From: Dermatemys mawii | Lineage: Eukaryota; Chordata; Testudines; Dermatemydidae | Length of the DNA stretch: 64,000 nucleotides | Direction: 5' to 3' | Assembly: GCA_007922305.1 (NCBI GenBank) | Contig: ML677385.1 | Span: 10,178,470-10,242,469 of the forward strand | Shown here: positions 1 to 12,753 of the stretch, one piece after another | Numbering within the stretch: position 1 is the first letter of the stretch | How the letters are laid out: each line of letters begins with the position of its first letter | The notes under the pieces: model-generated | Database searches by the model: none | Told to the model about the DNA's origin: nothing | The model's input: the letters and a program-made list of their open reading frames with translations, nothing else | Program-made: the position numbers and the translations under genes

Positions 1-3000
1 AGAGTTGTCAGAATTGTCTGTTTTGTGGGAAGGCCTACTCAGCACGTAAAGTTTGTCAGAGAACTTAATTAAATGCTCCTACCTGTTCTTGGGGTGACAG
101 TGTGCTGTGGCATCCCGGAAGTCTAAACATGAGCATCTTGCCCATCAAAAATAACTTTACCCTTAAAAGAGTTAATTCTTTATTATACAAATAAAAATAA
201 AACACACATGGGCTGAATATTTCTCCCCATATGCTTAACTTATGTAGTATATTCACATGCATAGGAACACTTGTATTTTAGTACCAGTCAACAAACAAAC
301 AAGTTTGCAACGTACTTGTTGACCTAAATCAACATTTCCCCAACTTCTGAAAGCTGAGCTCCCCTTCTGAAAAATTAAACCAGTTGTGTTCCTCTTAAAC
401 TTTACCATGTGTTACGCAAGGCAAACACATCTTACCTAATACAAATTCTATGCCCTTCTGTAGGCCCAGGAGAGTCCTGTACAGCATACACCTCACAGTT
501 TGGGGAAAAGAAGAGGTATATCATCATATTATAGTACTGCTTCTCCTTTCTTAGATAAGCCAAATAGTTAACAGCATTTAAAGTTCATTAACATTTAAAG
601 TACCATCATTGGCCACTGAGTTAGCACCCACTGAAATGAATAGGGTAGTTCACTCCCCAGAGCTTTATTTCAGGCTTACTACAAACTCAAGCAGCCATTG
701 CTACATTGGTTAAACTCAGCGGACCGTTTGTTTTTTGTTTTGTTTTTATTGTGCAGCTTTGTCTGAGCTGTGCTGCCTGGGATTTTCTGGCTAGCCCCTG
801 GCTACCTTTAACAGAGTTCCTCAGCAAGGAGGAGTATCTGGAGAAAACTTAACACAAGGAGTGTATGAACTTTCCTTATTTGCTTAACCTTCCTCTTCCA
901 CTGGGTGTTAGTGGGGTAATGGGGATGAACTTCAGAGATTCCTCCAAAGTTCAAGTGAAAGAAGGAACACTATCACAGAAGGGGGATCCAAAATTTGGTC
1001 CTTAGTAAGCGGTATCATTAAGGATACTAATTCTGGTCTTTTATCACCCTCTGGTCAGGCAGAAGCATATGTATTTACATTTGTATTAAAGTTCAAATCA
1101 CATTTTCACAATTGTGACATATACTGTGTCTAACTTGCCAAACCATGCAAACTTCCCTGGGTGTAGCAGCCTCTCAGGCAGAACTTGGAAGTGAAATAAA
1201 ATGACCAGTAATGATTTTCTGTATTACTAGAACAATATGTTATTGCTTTTCCAATTTGCAGCACCAGGCATGGTACTGGGCTGTAAGAGTTAGCCCAGGA
1301 GGGCCCCACTGAACAAATGTTAGAGGAGCTTCTGCTGACCTCCTCACAGCAGACAACTATAAGGCCCATCAAGAGTTAATAAAGAGAGTTGCCTTAATCC
1401 TGGGCATCCAGTGTAGAAAGTGAAAGAATCCTTGCACTGCCTGATAGATAGTTTGGCCACAACAGGTCCTTCTAGAGTGTCCCTGCCTTTCACCAAGGCA
1501 AATATGTACCCCATTATGGAGGCAATTATGGACTGTTTCATCCTTTCCCTCATCTCTATAAGGGTTGAGCACAAATACTATGTGCCAGAACAGGGATTTT
1601 AGTATCTCTTTTCTCATCCGCCTCTCCTCCCCAACAGGCTCTCTATTCTACTGGGGAGTTACAATTTAGAATTGCCACCCTGCAGACACTCTTGAGCTAA
1701 CATGATTTTGATGTCTGTGACTCCATGTTCAGGTTTAGAGGCATGCTGCCAGAAGATACTAGGCAGGAGTTCTCCTCACAATGGATGAGGGGAAATCTAT
1801 GATGAGAGCTTCATTACAAGTTGCACTGGATGAAATGGACTCAGAGGCCAGGTCATGGCTTCTGCAGTGGCCACCCACAGAAGCTCCTGGTTGCAGTCAT
1901 CATGCAGGAAATCCAACAAATTTATAGAATCTGCCCTTTGATGAGTCTCTGCTCTTTTTGGAGCAGACAGACTCGAAGCTCCATGGAAGGACTCGACGGC
2001 AACCTTAAAGTCTCTGGGACTGTATACCACAGCCCCATCCAGGAAGCACTTCTGCCCACAGCAGACCCACCATTACACTGGCCCCACTTCTTGGCAAGAG
2101 AAAAAGAAGAGTAGGGGTTATAAACTTAGACCATGCCAAGAGTGAAATGGACAACACATCTCAAAGAGCAGTAGTTATGAAATGTTGGTAACCATTGTTC
2201 TGAGCCGTGCCCTGAGTAGTGTGGAGTATCCTCAATTCTAATCAAATCCAGGGATCGGGGAGGGTTTTTGGCAACTTGCAATGTTGGCTCTTGGCTTTTT
2301 CGTGTCTTGTGTGAGTGACAGAGCACTTTTTACCATTCATGGCAAGTGTTTCAATGTGCTCCTTAGCTTAAATTTATTTCTTAAATGTCAGACTGTATTG
2401 AGGCCAAAATGACTAACATTAGACAGTTGGTAACAATAGTATTCCTGAAGATCCCTTTTTATGTTTATAACTTAATATTATTTGCATTGAAATCAGTTCA
2501 TGAATTTAGCAATCAGAAATGAAATTATGAGAATATGTAAATCCAGTATCCCTAGTTCTCAATGCTTATGAAAGCATTGAAATTAAGCCTTTGAATAAGA
2601 AGGTTTGTGATTGGAATGGTTATCCCGCACAATGGCTTTATGAAGGAATGGTATTAGAAACTGAAGATTTCAAAGCATAGTTGACAGCAGGTGTTGTCTC
2701 TACTGGTTACCACAATAAACAGGACAGGAATTGTGCAAAATATAGTTAGCAAAACCAAAACTCAGTTCAAGTTGGATTGATGTTTTTCCAAGATGAAGTG
2801 TCATCGGAGTCGAGGATGAAATGCCGGTTTGGATGGAGAGAAATGGATCAGGAATAGAGAAACAAGATTTGTGAGCTGTCAGACTAGAAGACATGTGAGT
2901 GCATGAGATCAGCTAGACAAATCAGGTAGAATGCGAAAAAGAAAGGACCAAGGACAAATAAGATTCCCATAGAAAGGTGGGAAACAAGAAGAGAGGAGGA

Positions 3001-5189
3001 GCCCCTCCCTACGGAAACACTGAGGCAGCCAGAGGTACATGAGAACTAGAAGGGGATGGTGACATGAAAGCTAAAGTAGGTAAAAATTCTAGGAACAGGG
3101 TGTGATCACTTAGAAATCTATATTTTTTTTTTACTCCCAGCAGTAGGAAAGAACTCCTGAGTGACATGGCTGAGCAGTTTAGGACAAGTAACAAATTAAT
3201 AACAGAAGGAGAAGCAGAGGTAGGAAACTTGACCCTGGCAGCTGGGATTCCAAATCACATAACCTGGTTGGGGGTTCCAGATTTGCCTGAAAATTGGGGA
3301 ATTCTGTTACACCTTCAGGTTCTCAGTGCTACAGTTTGGGCTGCTGACTGAAAGAGCTTTTTAAATTATTATTATTTTAAAACATCTGTTTCAATCTGAA
3401 TTTTAAGGGAATATTTCTGCTGGGCTTTGCATTTGTAAAAGCTGCTTTTTACAAAATCAAGTTTTCAGGCCAAATTTGAATTAAGTGTCCAATTAATGGG
3501 TCTGATCCTCCGGTCTGACTGGATTTGACTGGATATCATCTAAGGCCAGGCTCTATAAAGGTGAAAAGTATCACTTTTATCATGTTAAGTAGTGTAATAT
3601 ACCAAAGTCTACCTTGCCTGCTTAAAGCTTGGAATATGTAAACAGTTAAAACCCTAAAGTAATTCATCAACTTGACTATCTCAGTAATTCGTTGCTACAA
3701 GGAAACCACTTTCACTTGTTGAATGTTGCCCAGGATAAATTTACTCCTTTATTACCTGCTACAGTTGAAGCCAAGTCAATACAAGCAGGGTGCACTGGCA
3801 GCCAGCCCAGTCCTTTTTGCCATTAATTTCTCTTATTAGGGGACACATAGCGATTGCCTTAGTGCAGTGCTATGTTTCTCTCTCATATGTAAGATGGGGA
3901 GGATTTTGCTGTTTCCACAGATGAAAAAAAGGATTCAGAGACATTTCTCATGCCTGTCAAAAGGCATTTTTTAAATTATTAGTGATTCAGAACAAATATT
4001 TCATCTCAGTAGAAGATTTTATTTTATTGAAAAATGTGCATAAAATTCTATCTTGCTTGAAAATGAAGCATAAAGGATATGAATGAGAGTTCAGAAAACT
4101 ACTGGAGCTGGGGTTTTTTAAAAGGTGCAAAGCACCCACAGCTCTCCACCTCCTTAAGTTAGGCCTATTGTGTGCATCCTTGTTCCATATTTTCAGTGTG
4201 ACAGTTCGGTGAGATGGTCATTTTTCCAGAGTTAAAGACACTGTCAGCTTGAAATCTAGTCAGTTTTTTTAAAAAGTGAGTTAAGAATAACTTTAGTTAT
4301 TATTTCTGTCTACAAGTTGCTGCAATGGGCCACTTCCACACATCCCAGTACATCTGACTGTTCAAAACTAGGAACTGAATTGCCAGAGCATGTGACTAAA
4401 AGCCAACCTGAGACAGATATGAGAGTTTCTGCTGCTTCGACAAAGGAAGAAGACAGGGAGGACCAGCATCAGGAAAGGGGGTGGGCATTTCAATAGTAGC
4501 TAGGAAGGATTACTGAAGGAGAAGAGCGTGTCGTCTTCATTCCTAAATAGGAAAACCATGGGTCATTAGTATCCAGTATTTTGAGCGTTTTTGCTCTTCT
4601 TTTGGAACTCTTACTTGAAAGTAAAACCAGCCATGAGGAAGGAACTTAATTGAATGATTGATGGAGTTTTAATCCACCTTTTCTGACTAGTGAATTCCCC
4701 TTCCTCCACCACCATGAGGGGCCCTGTCAGTTTTTTGTGGTTTTAAATTAATATTTTCTTAATTTCTTTAGTGACTTTCTCTACCATGTTGCCATGTGAA
4801 AGAGACAGAGAGGAAAGTGACTGACCAGACAAACAGGGGAAGAGAGAATCATGCTTTTCTCTGTTCTCTTTGGTATAGTAATCTGGTACACTACTAGTAA
4901 CAGTAGAACGTAAGGTGTGTTTGTTTGCTTTCAGACCAAAGTGCAATTTTAAGTTGATGGTGTCACCAATCCAAAGGATCTGTGCTACATGCAAGCTTTT
5001 AAATATTCCCTTGGAGGAACCTCTTCAGTGTGGCAAACTGCTGAAGAGTCCTACTCCTTCTTCAGGGTAGGCCGTGCAGCCTCACCACCTACTAGACACC
5101 ACCTACTACCTTCTCTCGGCTCCATCCTCCCCTGTTTCACACCATGTGGTCTGTTCAAACAGTTCAATTGAGACAGATGCCTAGCTAGA
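1..5189. other. Intronic sequence, nothing recognised
   Basis: AT-rich single-copy-looking sequence. Open frames here are short, have no splice-site logic and resemble no family I know; the longest on the + strand is 97 codons at 1821-2114. No terminal repeats, SINE boxes or tandem arrays were seen. Ancient, strongly decayed repeats could be present. Confidence 0.5.
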
Positions 5190-5755
5190 GAACTGTGCAC
5201 TCTTCAGGTACTAATACACCCCAGCCCATATTTGTAGTGACACCATACAGCAGAGTAGAGTTTATTAGACAATTGGAGCACAACATTGGAAGTCCTTACA
5301 TTAGCACAGAGAAATGGAGCATAGTCCATTCTAGTCAAGCCAGAGGAAACAGCAGCCAAACTGTAGTCGATTCCAATTCTCTCTCTCTCTTTAGTCAGTC
5401 CAAGGAGAGAGCACTCAGCTTCCTCGAGAAGTCTACATGTTGTCCCCCTGCTGGTCATGTCTCAGTCCTTTTTTCTTGAGCTGGGGTCTCTACTCAGCTT
5501 ACCTGCCAATTGGTTGGGGAACAACCTTCTTCCTCTGAATCCTTATTTGCCAGGTGTCAATGTTCTGGTCACTGGGTTTTTTTCATTGTTTTGCATTCTC
5601 CACTTATACAGGTTGCTTTCAGCAGGTTCCAGCCAGTTCCTTATGACCCCACTCACTGTGGCCCAAACAGCAAGGCAGCAAGCACCCGTCATGTTTTATG
5701 CTGCCCCCAAGAGGAGACTTAACATTTTTCCCTTCACGGGGTAAGCAAGCAAAGT
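5190..5755 (-). repeat. LTR-like fragment (tentative)
   Basis: This stretch is richer in GC and CT than its flanks and contains the kind of text seen near R/U5 of turtle LTRs (an 'AGAGTTTATTAGAC' stretch near 5255). It also has a run of Pro/Gln/Ser codons in several frames that does not look like a gene. No partner LTR, TG/CA boundary or target duplication was found, so the call rests on resemblance only. It could equally be unique intron sequence. Confidence 0.25.
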
Positions 5756-7146
5756 TCAGAGGGAAACTTTACTTTGGTTTCATAAAAACAGTACAGAAAA
5801 TTCCCTCTTCATCACAGATGGTCAATATACAAGATTGCAGTCAGCTGTCATTATAAACTCTCATTTTAACCCCTTTTTCACTTTGGCCAGCAAAATTAGG
5901 TTGATTAAAAAAAAATTGTGTTTATCTTGAAAGCTAAGGAGAATCTTTTGGCAAAATTTAGTCAACCTGGGTATGAATTAATTAATTTCTTTTGCTTAAA
6001 AATGGCCTATTCCTGACCCATCTGACTCTTGATACAGTTAAATATCCTTAAAATCATGTATGAGCTATAACTGAAGAAAATAAGTTTAAGCTAAATTATT
6101 GCCTCAGATGTAGTAATGGCTGCTATCATGTGTGAATAAGCAACTTGCCTTCTGATAGCTGACTATAGTTTAGAGACAAGAGCCCGGATTCCCCTCACGT
6201 TTGACATTTAGTAGTCATTCACACCTATGTGGACAAATACAAATTGCTTGTAAAACACTACCAAATCAGGCCATTTTCACTGAGGTTATTCTTGTTGTGC
6301 ACAGATATAAATGACACAAAGTGTGACATAGGTCTGTGTGCTTGGAGTTGGAGGCCTATATTGCTGGTTTCTGGGATATATCTAATAGCTGTGTGGCTTC
6401 TGTGTGTGTTAGCAATTGATTTTTTGCAGAGTAACAGTTCTTATTTTCCACTTGCAAAGTATTGAAAATAACAGTCATGCTGTTTGAGTTAATTCCGAAA
6501 ATTTACCTTGAAAAATGAGCCATTTAGTAACAATTCCAAGGTTTAGGTTACAACCAGGATTCCATTATAAGCTCTATAGTTACTCCCTTTACAGTTTAGC
6601 ACAAAAACTCCTTTTGCCATATATTTTAAAGAATAAGGAAATTGACAGATGAGAAACTTCACTATCTTCAAATTGTTTATTACTATCTGTGTACACCAAA
6701 AACCTTTGCGCTCAGAAAGTGCAGTTTTCCCACTACCCAAAAGCTTTAAAATTAAGAGCTAAATCAACTGAGGGAAGAAACAAATACTTGGATGTATTTG
6801 CCTTTCATTGTAGGGGTCAAAGAGTTAAAAAAAAACAAACAAAAAAAAAAAACCTTCCATTTGAACTTACCCCTACCCCTGGACCCAGGCCACTCAAGGG
6901 CCTAAAGCTCAGGGGACCCCTACCCCTCCTCCCCCCGCCCCCCACACAAACACATACACCTATTGAAGCAATGTATTTTATCTCTGCCTCTCAGGGACCT
7001 ACTGGGGAGCCCCCCTGCAAACTGTTCCTATGGCCAGAGTGGCAAGAAGAGATAGTAGGGACCTGGTTTAAGTTTAACATTCCTGGGCGAAAGGACAGCA
7101 GAGACAAATTGAGGACAGGTATAGCTGAAAAATAAGGGGTAGGCCC
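5756..7146. other. Intronic sequence, low-complexity patches
   Basis: No gene or element recognised. An A-rich patch lies at about 6829-6854 and a C-rich patch at about 6915-6950. These generate a spurious 148-codon open frame (6689-7135) rich in Lys and Pro. Confidence 0.5.
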
Positions 7147-7330
7147 TCTCTTAAGTCATGTCTATACTATGGTGATTATAGAGCATGGCTTTGATGCTGT
7201 AACTACGCAGGAAGATGCAGCCTACAGTGACAGTCAATACTGGAATACCATTTTCCCAAGCGATGTAGCTAGGTTGTTAGAAGCATTCTTACATCAACCT
7301 AGCTGCATTTATACAGGGGGTTAAGTCAGC
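7147..7330. repeat. Decayed MITE-like remnant
   Basis: The segment opens with 'GTCATGTCTATACTATGG' and ends near 'TTTATACAGGGGGTTAAGTC'. Both texts are typical of the palindromic non-autonomous DNA transposons common in turtles (compare 26305-26522). No convincing terminal inverted repeat or duplication survives, so family and edges are uncertain. Confidence 0.35.
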
Positions 7331-7574
7331 ATACATATGGCATTCTGTGATCTGTATTATTTACACCCCAAGCACCATAATCTACATTGTAAGGCCAGAG
7401 TTGGATCCTCTGGGAGTGAAGACAGTTGTGTATTTGGTTGTCCTGGTAAGAAAACCCTTTTTGTGGCTATGGCAACTGAGTTAGATTATATGGGGATAGC
7501 CCAGCCAGTTTTGGCCGGTTTGGTTAGTTCAGTGTGTGGCAGTAAATGCCTGCTTTTTAGGTTCACAGCTCTCT

Positions 7575-8250
7575 GGGTATGGTTACACTTACAAGATTAT
7601 AGTGCTATAGGTTATAGCGGTCCCCTTATACAGTAATATGTATAGCGCTATTGTATGTCCACACTCAGATGCTCCTGCGGTATAGCATGGCCACATTTGG
7701 GGCACTTAATGCGGCATTAAGAGCAGCGCATTAGGGCAGGTATCCCAGCATTCAGCTGGGTGCAACGTGCTTTTTAAACGAGGGGGGTGAGGGGGGACGC
7801 GTTGTGTGTATGCGGAGGGAGAGAGACAGTGTTTTTTCCGTTTTTCTGAAAGCCTGTCAGCGAGCCTCCGTTCACAGAAGGCTTTGTTTTCACACAGGCT
7901 CCCTCCTTAAACATTTGCATTGCTTATCTGCCATGTTAAGAAAGAAACTCTAAAGAGGTACTTCCGCATTCCTCCAGCCGAGTTCAAAACAAAGAGAAGA
8001 GACGTCAATTGCCTTAAATGGCTCTAGGCATCTCCAGAGATCACTTGTAGCGCAGTGGGTGTCCACATTCTTGCTGTAGCGCTACAGCAGCTGCGCTACA
8101 GCCCTTATTCCCCATGGGGAGGTGGATTAATAATAGCGCTATAACTCAGCAGTTATAGCGCTATTAGTGCCTTGCCAGTGTGGACGGGCAGTAGGTTATA
8201 GCGCTCGTGGGGGCTTTATAGCGCTATAAAGTGCCAGTGTAACCATGGCC
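7575..8250. mobile_element. Palindromic MITE with TAGCGCTA motifs
   Basis: The ends are inverted repeats: the left reads 'GGGTATGGTTACACTTACAA', and the reverse complement of the right end reads 'GGCCATGGTTACACTGGCAC'. Both are followed by a sub-terminal block built on TATAGCGCTAT. A 3-bp TCT flanks each end (7572-7574 and 8251-8253), as expected for a PIF/Harbinger-like element, although TWA is the usual target. The interior is GC-richer than the intron and carries many copies of the palindrome TAGCGCTA. No transposase reading frame is present, so it would have needed a transposase in trans. Confidence 0.75.
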
Positions 8251-8253
8251 TCT

Positions 8254-10225
8254 GTCTCTCAAGTGATTTCTTCCTAAAACCACTGCCCCCAAGTATACAA
8301 AACAGACCTGATAAGGGACCTTCAAAGTGGGTTTTAGTTGAAGCTCTTAGCATTGAGCACCCAGTTGTTTTGCTGAATTGTCCCTTATCCTTACATCTAC
8401 ACTTATGGGATGGTGGCTACTTCCAAAAGGAGAGGGGGAAATAGCACTGGGTGGATTGGTAAGACTTGATTTAAGAAAAGAAAGCAAAGTTAAGGACTTA
8501 GAAGATAGCCAGGAGTAGAGAGGAGGTAAATAGGGCTGGAAAAGTAATTTTCTTTCTCCCACTTCTTTGTTTGTGGGTTGTCTAATTTCAGAGGTGCCAG
8601 TACTCACAGCTAATGGATGAATTGGAGCTCTGAGTGCTCAACAACTTTTCAGGGGTGAGAAGTGGAACTTAACCATATCTTTAGGGTTCTGTATAAATAA
8701 TAGCTAAATAATATGGAACATGGGAGTTGAACAACAATTTGTTAAATCAGCTCTACCAACACAAGAAATAGATATGGCCTCAGAAATAAACAGGATTATA
8801 AATAACTGTTTTGGGGGCATACTGATTATATTACAAATAATCTGGATCATGCTATCAGCATTTCTAGTTAAACCAAATGATGGTGAAAATTCCCTGTGAT
8901 TATACTGTATGTCCCATTTGTTGTTGTATTTGGAAAGTAGACCACCAACTGCACACAATTTTTGGTTGAGCACATTACTCTTTTCCTATTTGCAACTGAA
9001 ATTTTTGGCTTGTTTCTGTGTTTAGTGATTGTCCCGATCTTATTATTTGTTTGTTTGTTTGTTTCAATTGCCACTCATTTCTACAAATATAATAGTCATT
9101 TTCAAACCAATTTCTCAGAATATAACTATTAAGTCAATGTATCTTTTACTCTTAAAAAAAAAAAAAGCACCTTACTTTAAATTACTCCCCAATGGCAAAT
9201 ATTATCATATTTTCAACTATTCTGCTCTTTCTTCTTTCTCCACTCCCCCATCCCCTGCTGCTTTCTTTCCACACACTATCCTGAAGTTCCTCTTCAACGT
9301 CTTTCTTCTCATTTACAGCAGTCTTAGTCACAGGGAAGAAACTTCCTTTCTACAAGCAGTAAAAAGGACAACAATATAAATGTCTGGTTTACATTCTAAT
9401 ACTCGAAAGCTGCCAATAATCAATCTCCAGACTAGATTAATCAGATTTAATTGTTTGGAAAATTAATTAATTAATCTCTTATTTTTGATATCATCTTTGA
9501 CAGAGATGTGAGCAGTTGTTAGTTAAAATCACCCCAAGGAAACAAAACTTTAGCTGGGGCAGTTTTCCACGTTTTTTTCCCCCAGTAATCTCTGAACTCC
9601 ATTGCTGCATCAGTGTGAAGGCTCTTGTGTGAATCTTGTGCTTTCATCCAGTACAAGCCAAAAAGGAGAATTATGTAAATGACTGAAAAGTAGCAGAGTG
9701 ATGTCTAATTCAAGGCTGCAGATTTTAAAAGCTGTGCATGATACACTTATGTGGTTTTATGATCCAGAGCAGTGCCATAAATTAAGGAAAGCAATAAGGT
9801 AGCTTTTTTTTTCACCTCCAAAAGAACGTTGTGCCAGCAAGTGCATCTGACAGAAATTAGAAGCTTGTTTGCATGATTTTATCATGTTGTTACAGGGCTA
9901 TTCAATAACAATAAATTACTTTTGAGCATATTTGGCTGGTACTATAAAAAGACAAAAGATCAGTTTGATAAATGATAGAAAGGCTTCTCATTAAGTTTAA
10001 CATTCAGACATTGTATCGTTCAATGACAACAGAAGATGAAATTTAAGGAACTATTCTGAAATGTATATGTATGGGTTACCTATGAAGTAACAGAGAATAC
10101 TTGAGACACTGTTAGATTCTCATACCCTGAACAGAACTCTGACCAACCATAGCCCCTATTTAAATTGCTAGGGTTAGGAAATAATACTGTAACCACCATT
10201 TTGTTGGTTCTAAATCTGCCCATTA
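8254..10225. other. Intronic sequence, nothing recognised
   Basis: AT-rich. The only simple repeat of note is a GTTT run at about 9045-9065, plus an A-tract at about 9154-9165. No coding or mobile-element signature was seen. Confidence 0.5.
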
Positions 10226-10873
10226 GGGGCTAGATCTACAAAGAGATTTAGATGCCTAAGTCCAAAATTTAGACCTTGAAACCTCTGCTCATCTGCTCCC
10301 TAAACCAGTAGATGCTTAAAATCCCTAGGATTTTATAGCCCAATTGTTGGGGCACTTTCCTCGGATGTGGGAGATCAAGTTCCTGTTTTAATTACTTGAA
10401 TTTATACAAAGTACAATGATTTCAACAAGAGAAACCCACCCAATCTATTCTCTTCCAAGAAAGTAAGGCACTCTTTTGAGGGGGAGGAGATGCTGATTCA
10501 AATCTCTGCTCCGCAATGGGCAGGTCTCCCACATATTGAATGAGCACCATAACAACTGGGCTAAAGTTTTTAAGGAGGAGCTTCAGCCATGGAATCACGT
10601 CATTTTTTTTTCTTTTGTGAAAACCCATCTGACTCCAGGGATGGGTTCATGGCTGTGAATCCTGAGTGGAGTTAGGCAGCTAAGTTCCTTTGAAGGTGGG
10701 ACTTAGGATGTGCTTCACTCCTCAGCATTTCCTGTTGGGTAGCACATGCAGCTCCCCATTCAGTGTGCTGGCTTTTGTGGATTCCATTCTTAGGTTCCTA
10801 GCTCTTCCCAGACACTGTATAGGGCAGCGATTGGCAACCTTTGGCATGCAACCCATTAAGCAAAAGCTGCTGG

Positions 10874-11001
10874 TGTAGGGATGACATATTAAAGTATTAA
10901 AAATGATTTTTTAAGTGGAAGTGACTTTTTATAATTTGTTTTTTACAACTGAAGTTTACATAGTATGTTTGTTAAGTAGAAGTAGCTTGATAAGTGTTTA
11001 G

Positions 11002-11044
<43 letters not shown>

Positions 11045-11947
11045 TGTTGATTGTTAAATGTTTAGATTTATTATTATTGCCCCTTTAAAATATAATTTGT
11101 AAATGTTAGGTTATGTAACTTGAAATTGTACTATGTAGCCAGAAACGGCTTTTTTTTGTTTGTTTTAGAGCACGCTTAAACTTTTACAAATAGCTACTTG
11201 AAATTGACATTGCAGCAATACATTGTAACAATGCATTGTTAAGCCACTAACTTTGCTTTGGGAGCCAAGCCCTGTAATTAATTAAGGGCATTGTTACACA
11301 ATTGACGCCAGTTTTTTTTAAAAGCATTGTGAACCAATTAACCCTAATTGCAAAGTAAAACATTGTAACTATAATAGTAACTAACTTAGCACTTAAAAAG
11401 AGAGTGTTTTAAAAAATGCCACCCAAAAACTTTTATAACTTTTTGTAACTATTGTATGTGTAAAATTATTATTATACAAAATACTGTATGTAAAACATTA
11501 ATTAGAAAGTGTATGTAAAAAAAAGTGCTTAAACAATAAATGGATGATTTAAGAGGTTTTAGCCTAAAAATGCAGCATTAAAGGGCTGAAGAAGGCGTTA
11601 GGTGCCAGTGCAACCAAAAGGTGTTAAGTAAAGAAAAACTGGAAACTAAAGGTTTACCCTATAAAATTACTAACAAGCACCTGGCAGCCACCCTAAAAAC
11701 ATTAGCATGACGCAGCAATTTTTATAAACTGGCATAGGAAATTTTTTTTATAAAAACTAAACCAAAAAACTATAAAGTTAGAGTTTAAGGTTTTGCTGAC
11801 AGCCTACCAGAAGCTTTAAATGCGCATCTAATTAGGACTTTGCTTTTCACTACCATCACCTGTGTATAGAATACCTGGCCAGTATTTTGTTACAAGCAAC
11901 TTTCAGGCTGGTAACTATAACAATTACCCAGAACCTAAATAAATAAA

Positions 11948-12002
<55 letters not shown>

Positions 12003-12055
12003 ATAAGGATGGGTTAAGTAGTAATAGGAATAAGTAGTTAAACAACTTTGTTTGC

Positions 12056-12087
<32 letters not shown>

Positions 12088-12155
12088 TTTACAATAAATG
12101 TTGCTTTTTGCCTTATTTTTCTCATAAAATCCTGCTTGCTTCTATTGGTATAACA
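10874..12155 (+). repeat. ERV 5' LTR (complete, about 1.28 kb)
   Basis: Its last 449 bp (11707-12155) match the 3' LTR fragment 15102-15547. It begins TG and ends CA. A polyadenylation signal AATAAA sits at 12093-12098, near the 3' end as expected for R. The LTR contains an ATT microsatellite (about 11003-11043), a CT/GT tract (about 11951-12003) and a second ATT run (about 12060-12088). The + strand has no TpC from the LTR start to 11826, although about 118 cytosines occur there. Where the two LTRs can be compared, the 5' copy has T at many positions where the 3' copy has C. Confidence 0.85.
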
Positions 12156-12158
12156 TTT

Positions 12159-12176
12159 TGGTGGAGAATGCGAAAG
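12159..12176 (+). other. Candidate ERV primer-binding site
   Basis: The text 'TGGTGGAGAATGCGAAAG' begins three bases after the LTR end, the normal place for a primer site. It starts with the obligatory TGG and its first part resembles the complement of a tRNA-Ala 3' end (TGGTGGAGATGC...), with an extra A and then divergence. The tRNA assignment is weak; decay or editing could have altered it. Confidence 0.4.
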
Positions 12177-12234
12177 GGGGAATATTGGTAAAGAGCAGAC
12201 ATTGGTGTGCATCCAGTTGGCTCTACAAAGAGCA

Positions 12235-12253
12235 GCTCTCTCTCTTTCTTTCT

Positions 12254-12289
<36 letters not shown>

Positions 12290-12290
12290 T
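12235..12290 (+). repeat. CT-rich simple repeat in ERV leader
   Basis: An interrupted CT/CTTT tract ('TCTTTCTTTCTTTC' then CT dinucleotides) lies between the candidate primer site and gag. It contains abundant TpC, in contrast with the upstream LTR. Confidence 0.85.
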
Positions 12291-12753
12291 TTAAAGGTTA
12301 ACCAAAGCCTGCTGACCTCCAGAGGGTAGAGGCTTCACAAAAAAGCTCATAGTAGAAAGAAGCTATGGCTATTCATTAAAATAATGTAGGCTGTGTAACT
12401 TGAAGCTACGATTATTCATTAAAATAATCTAGGCTGTGTAACTAAAAGCTATGATTATTGAAATAATTTAGGCTGTAAACAGAAGCTACAATTATTCATT
12501 GATTGTCTAGGCTGTGTCACTCACTGCAAGGGTTCAGGGATGATAAAGGAAACTACACACGTGTTAAAAATGTTTTAAAAAAGTCCAGGGAAAGCAGTCT
12601 CAGAGGAAGGCATAGAGTTTAAAGAAGCTCTAACCTCACCTTTTATAAAAAAAAATAACACCCTTTAAACAAATCCTTCAGAGATATGGGCACAGTCCTT
12701 GAACTAAACAAGCCCTAGAAGATGTTTGTAATAACTCAGATTTAAAGAATAAA

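Noticed and set aside
1821..2114. 97-codon open frame in intron 44
   Set aside because: No domain resemblance, no splice signals and no repeat of the pattern elsewhere; consistent with chance.
6689..7135. 148-codon open frame
   Set aside because: Runs through an A-tract and a C-tract, giving Lys and Pro runs; no conserved domain.
10874..11826. ADAR-type T-to-C change in the 3' LTR as the cause of LTR differences
   Set aside because: It would not explain why TpC is entirely absent from the 5' LTR region that has no 3' partner; C-to-T loss in the 5' copy is simpler.
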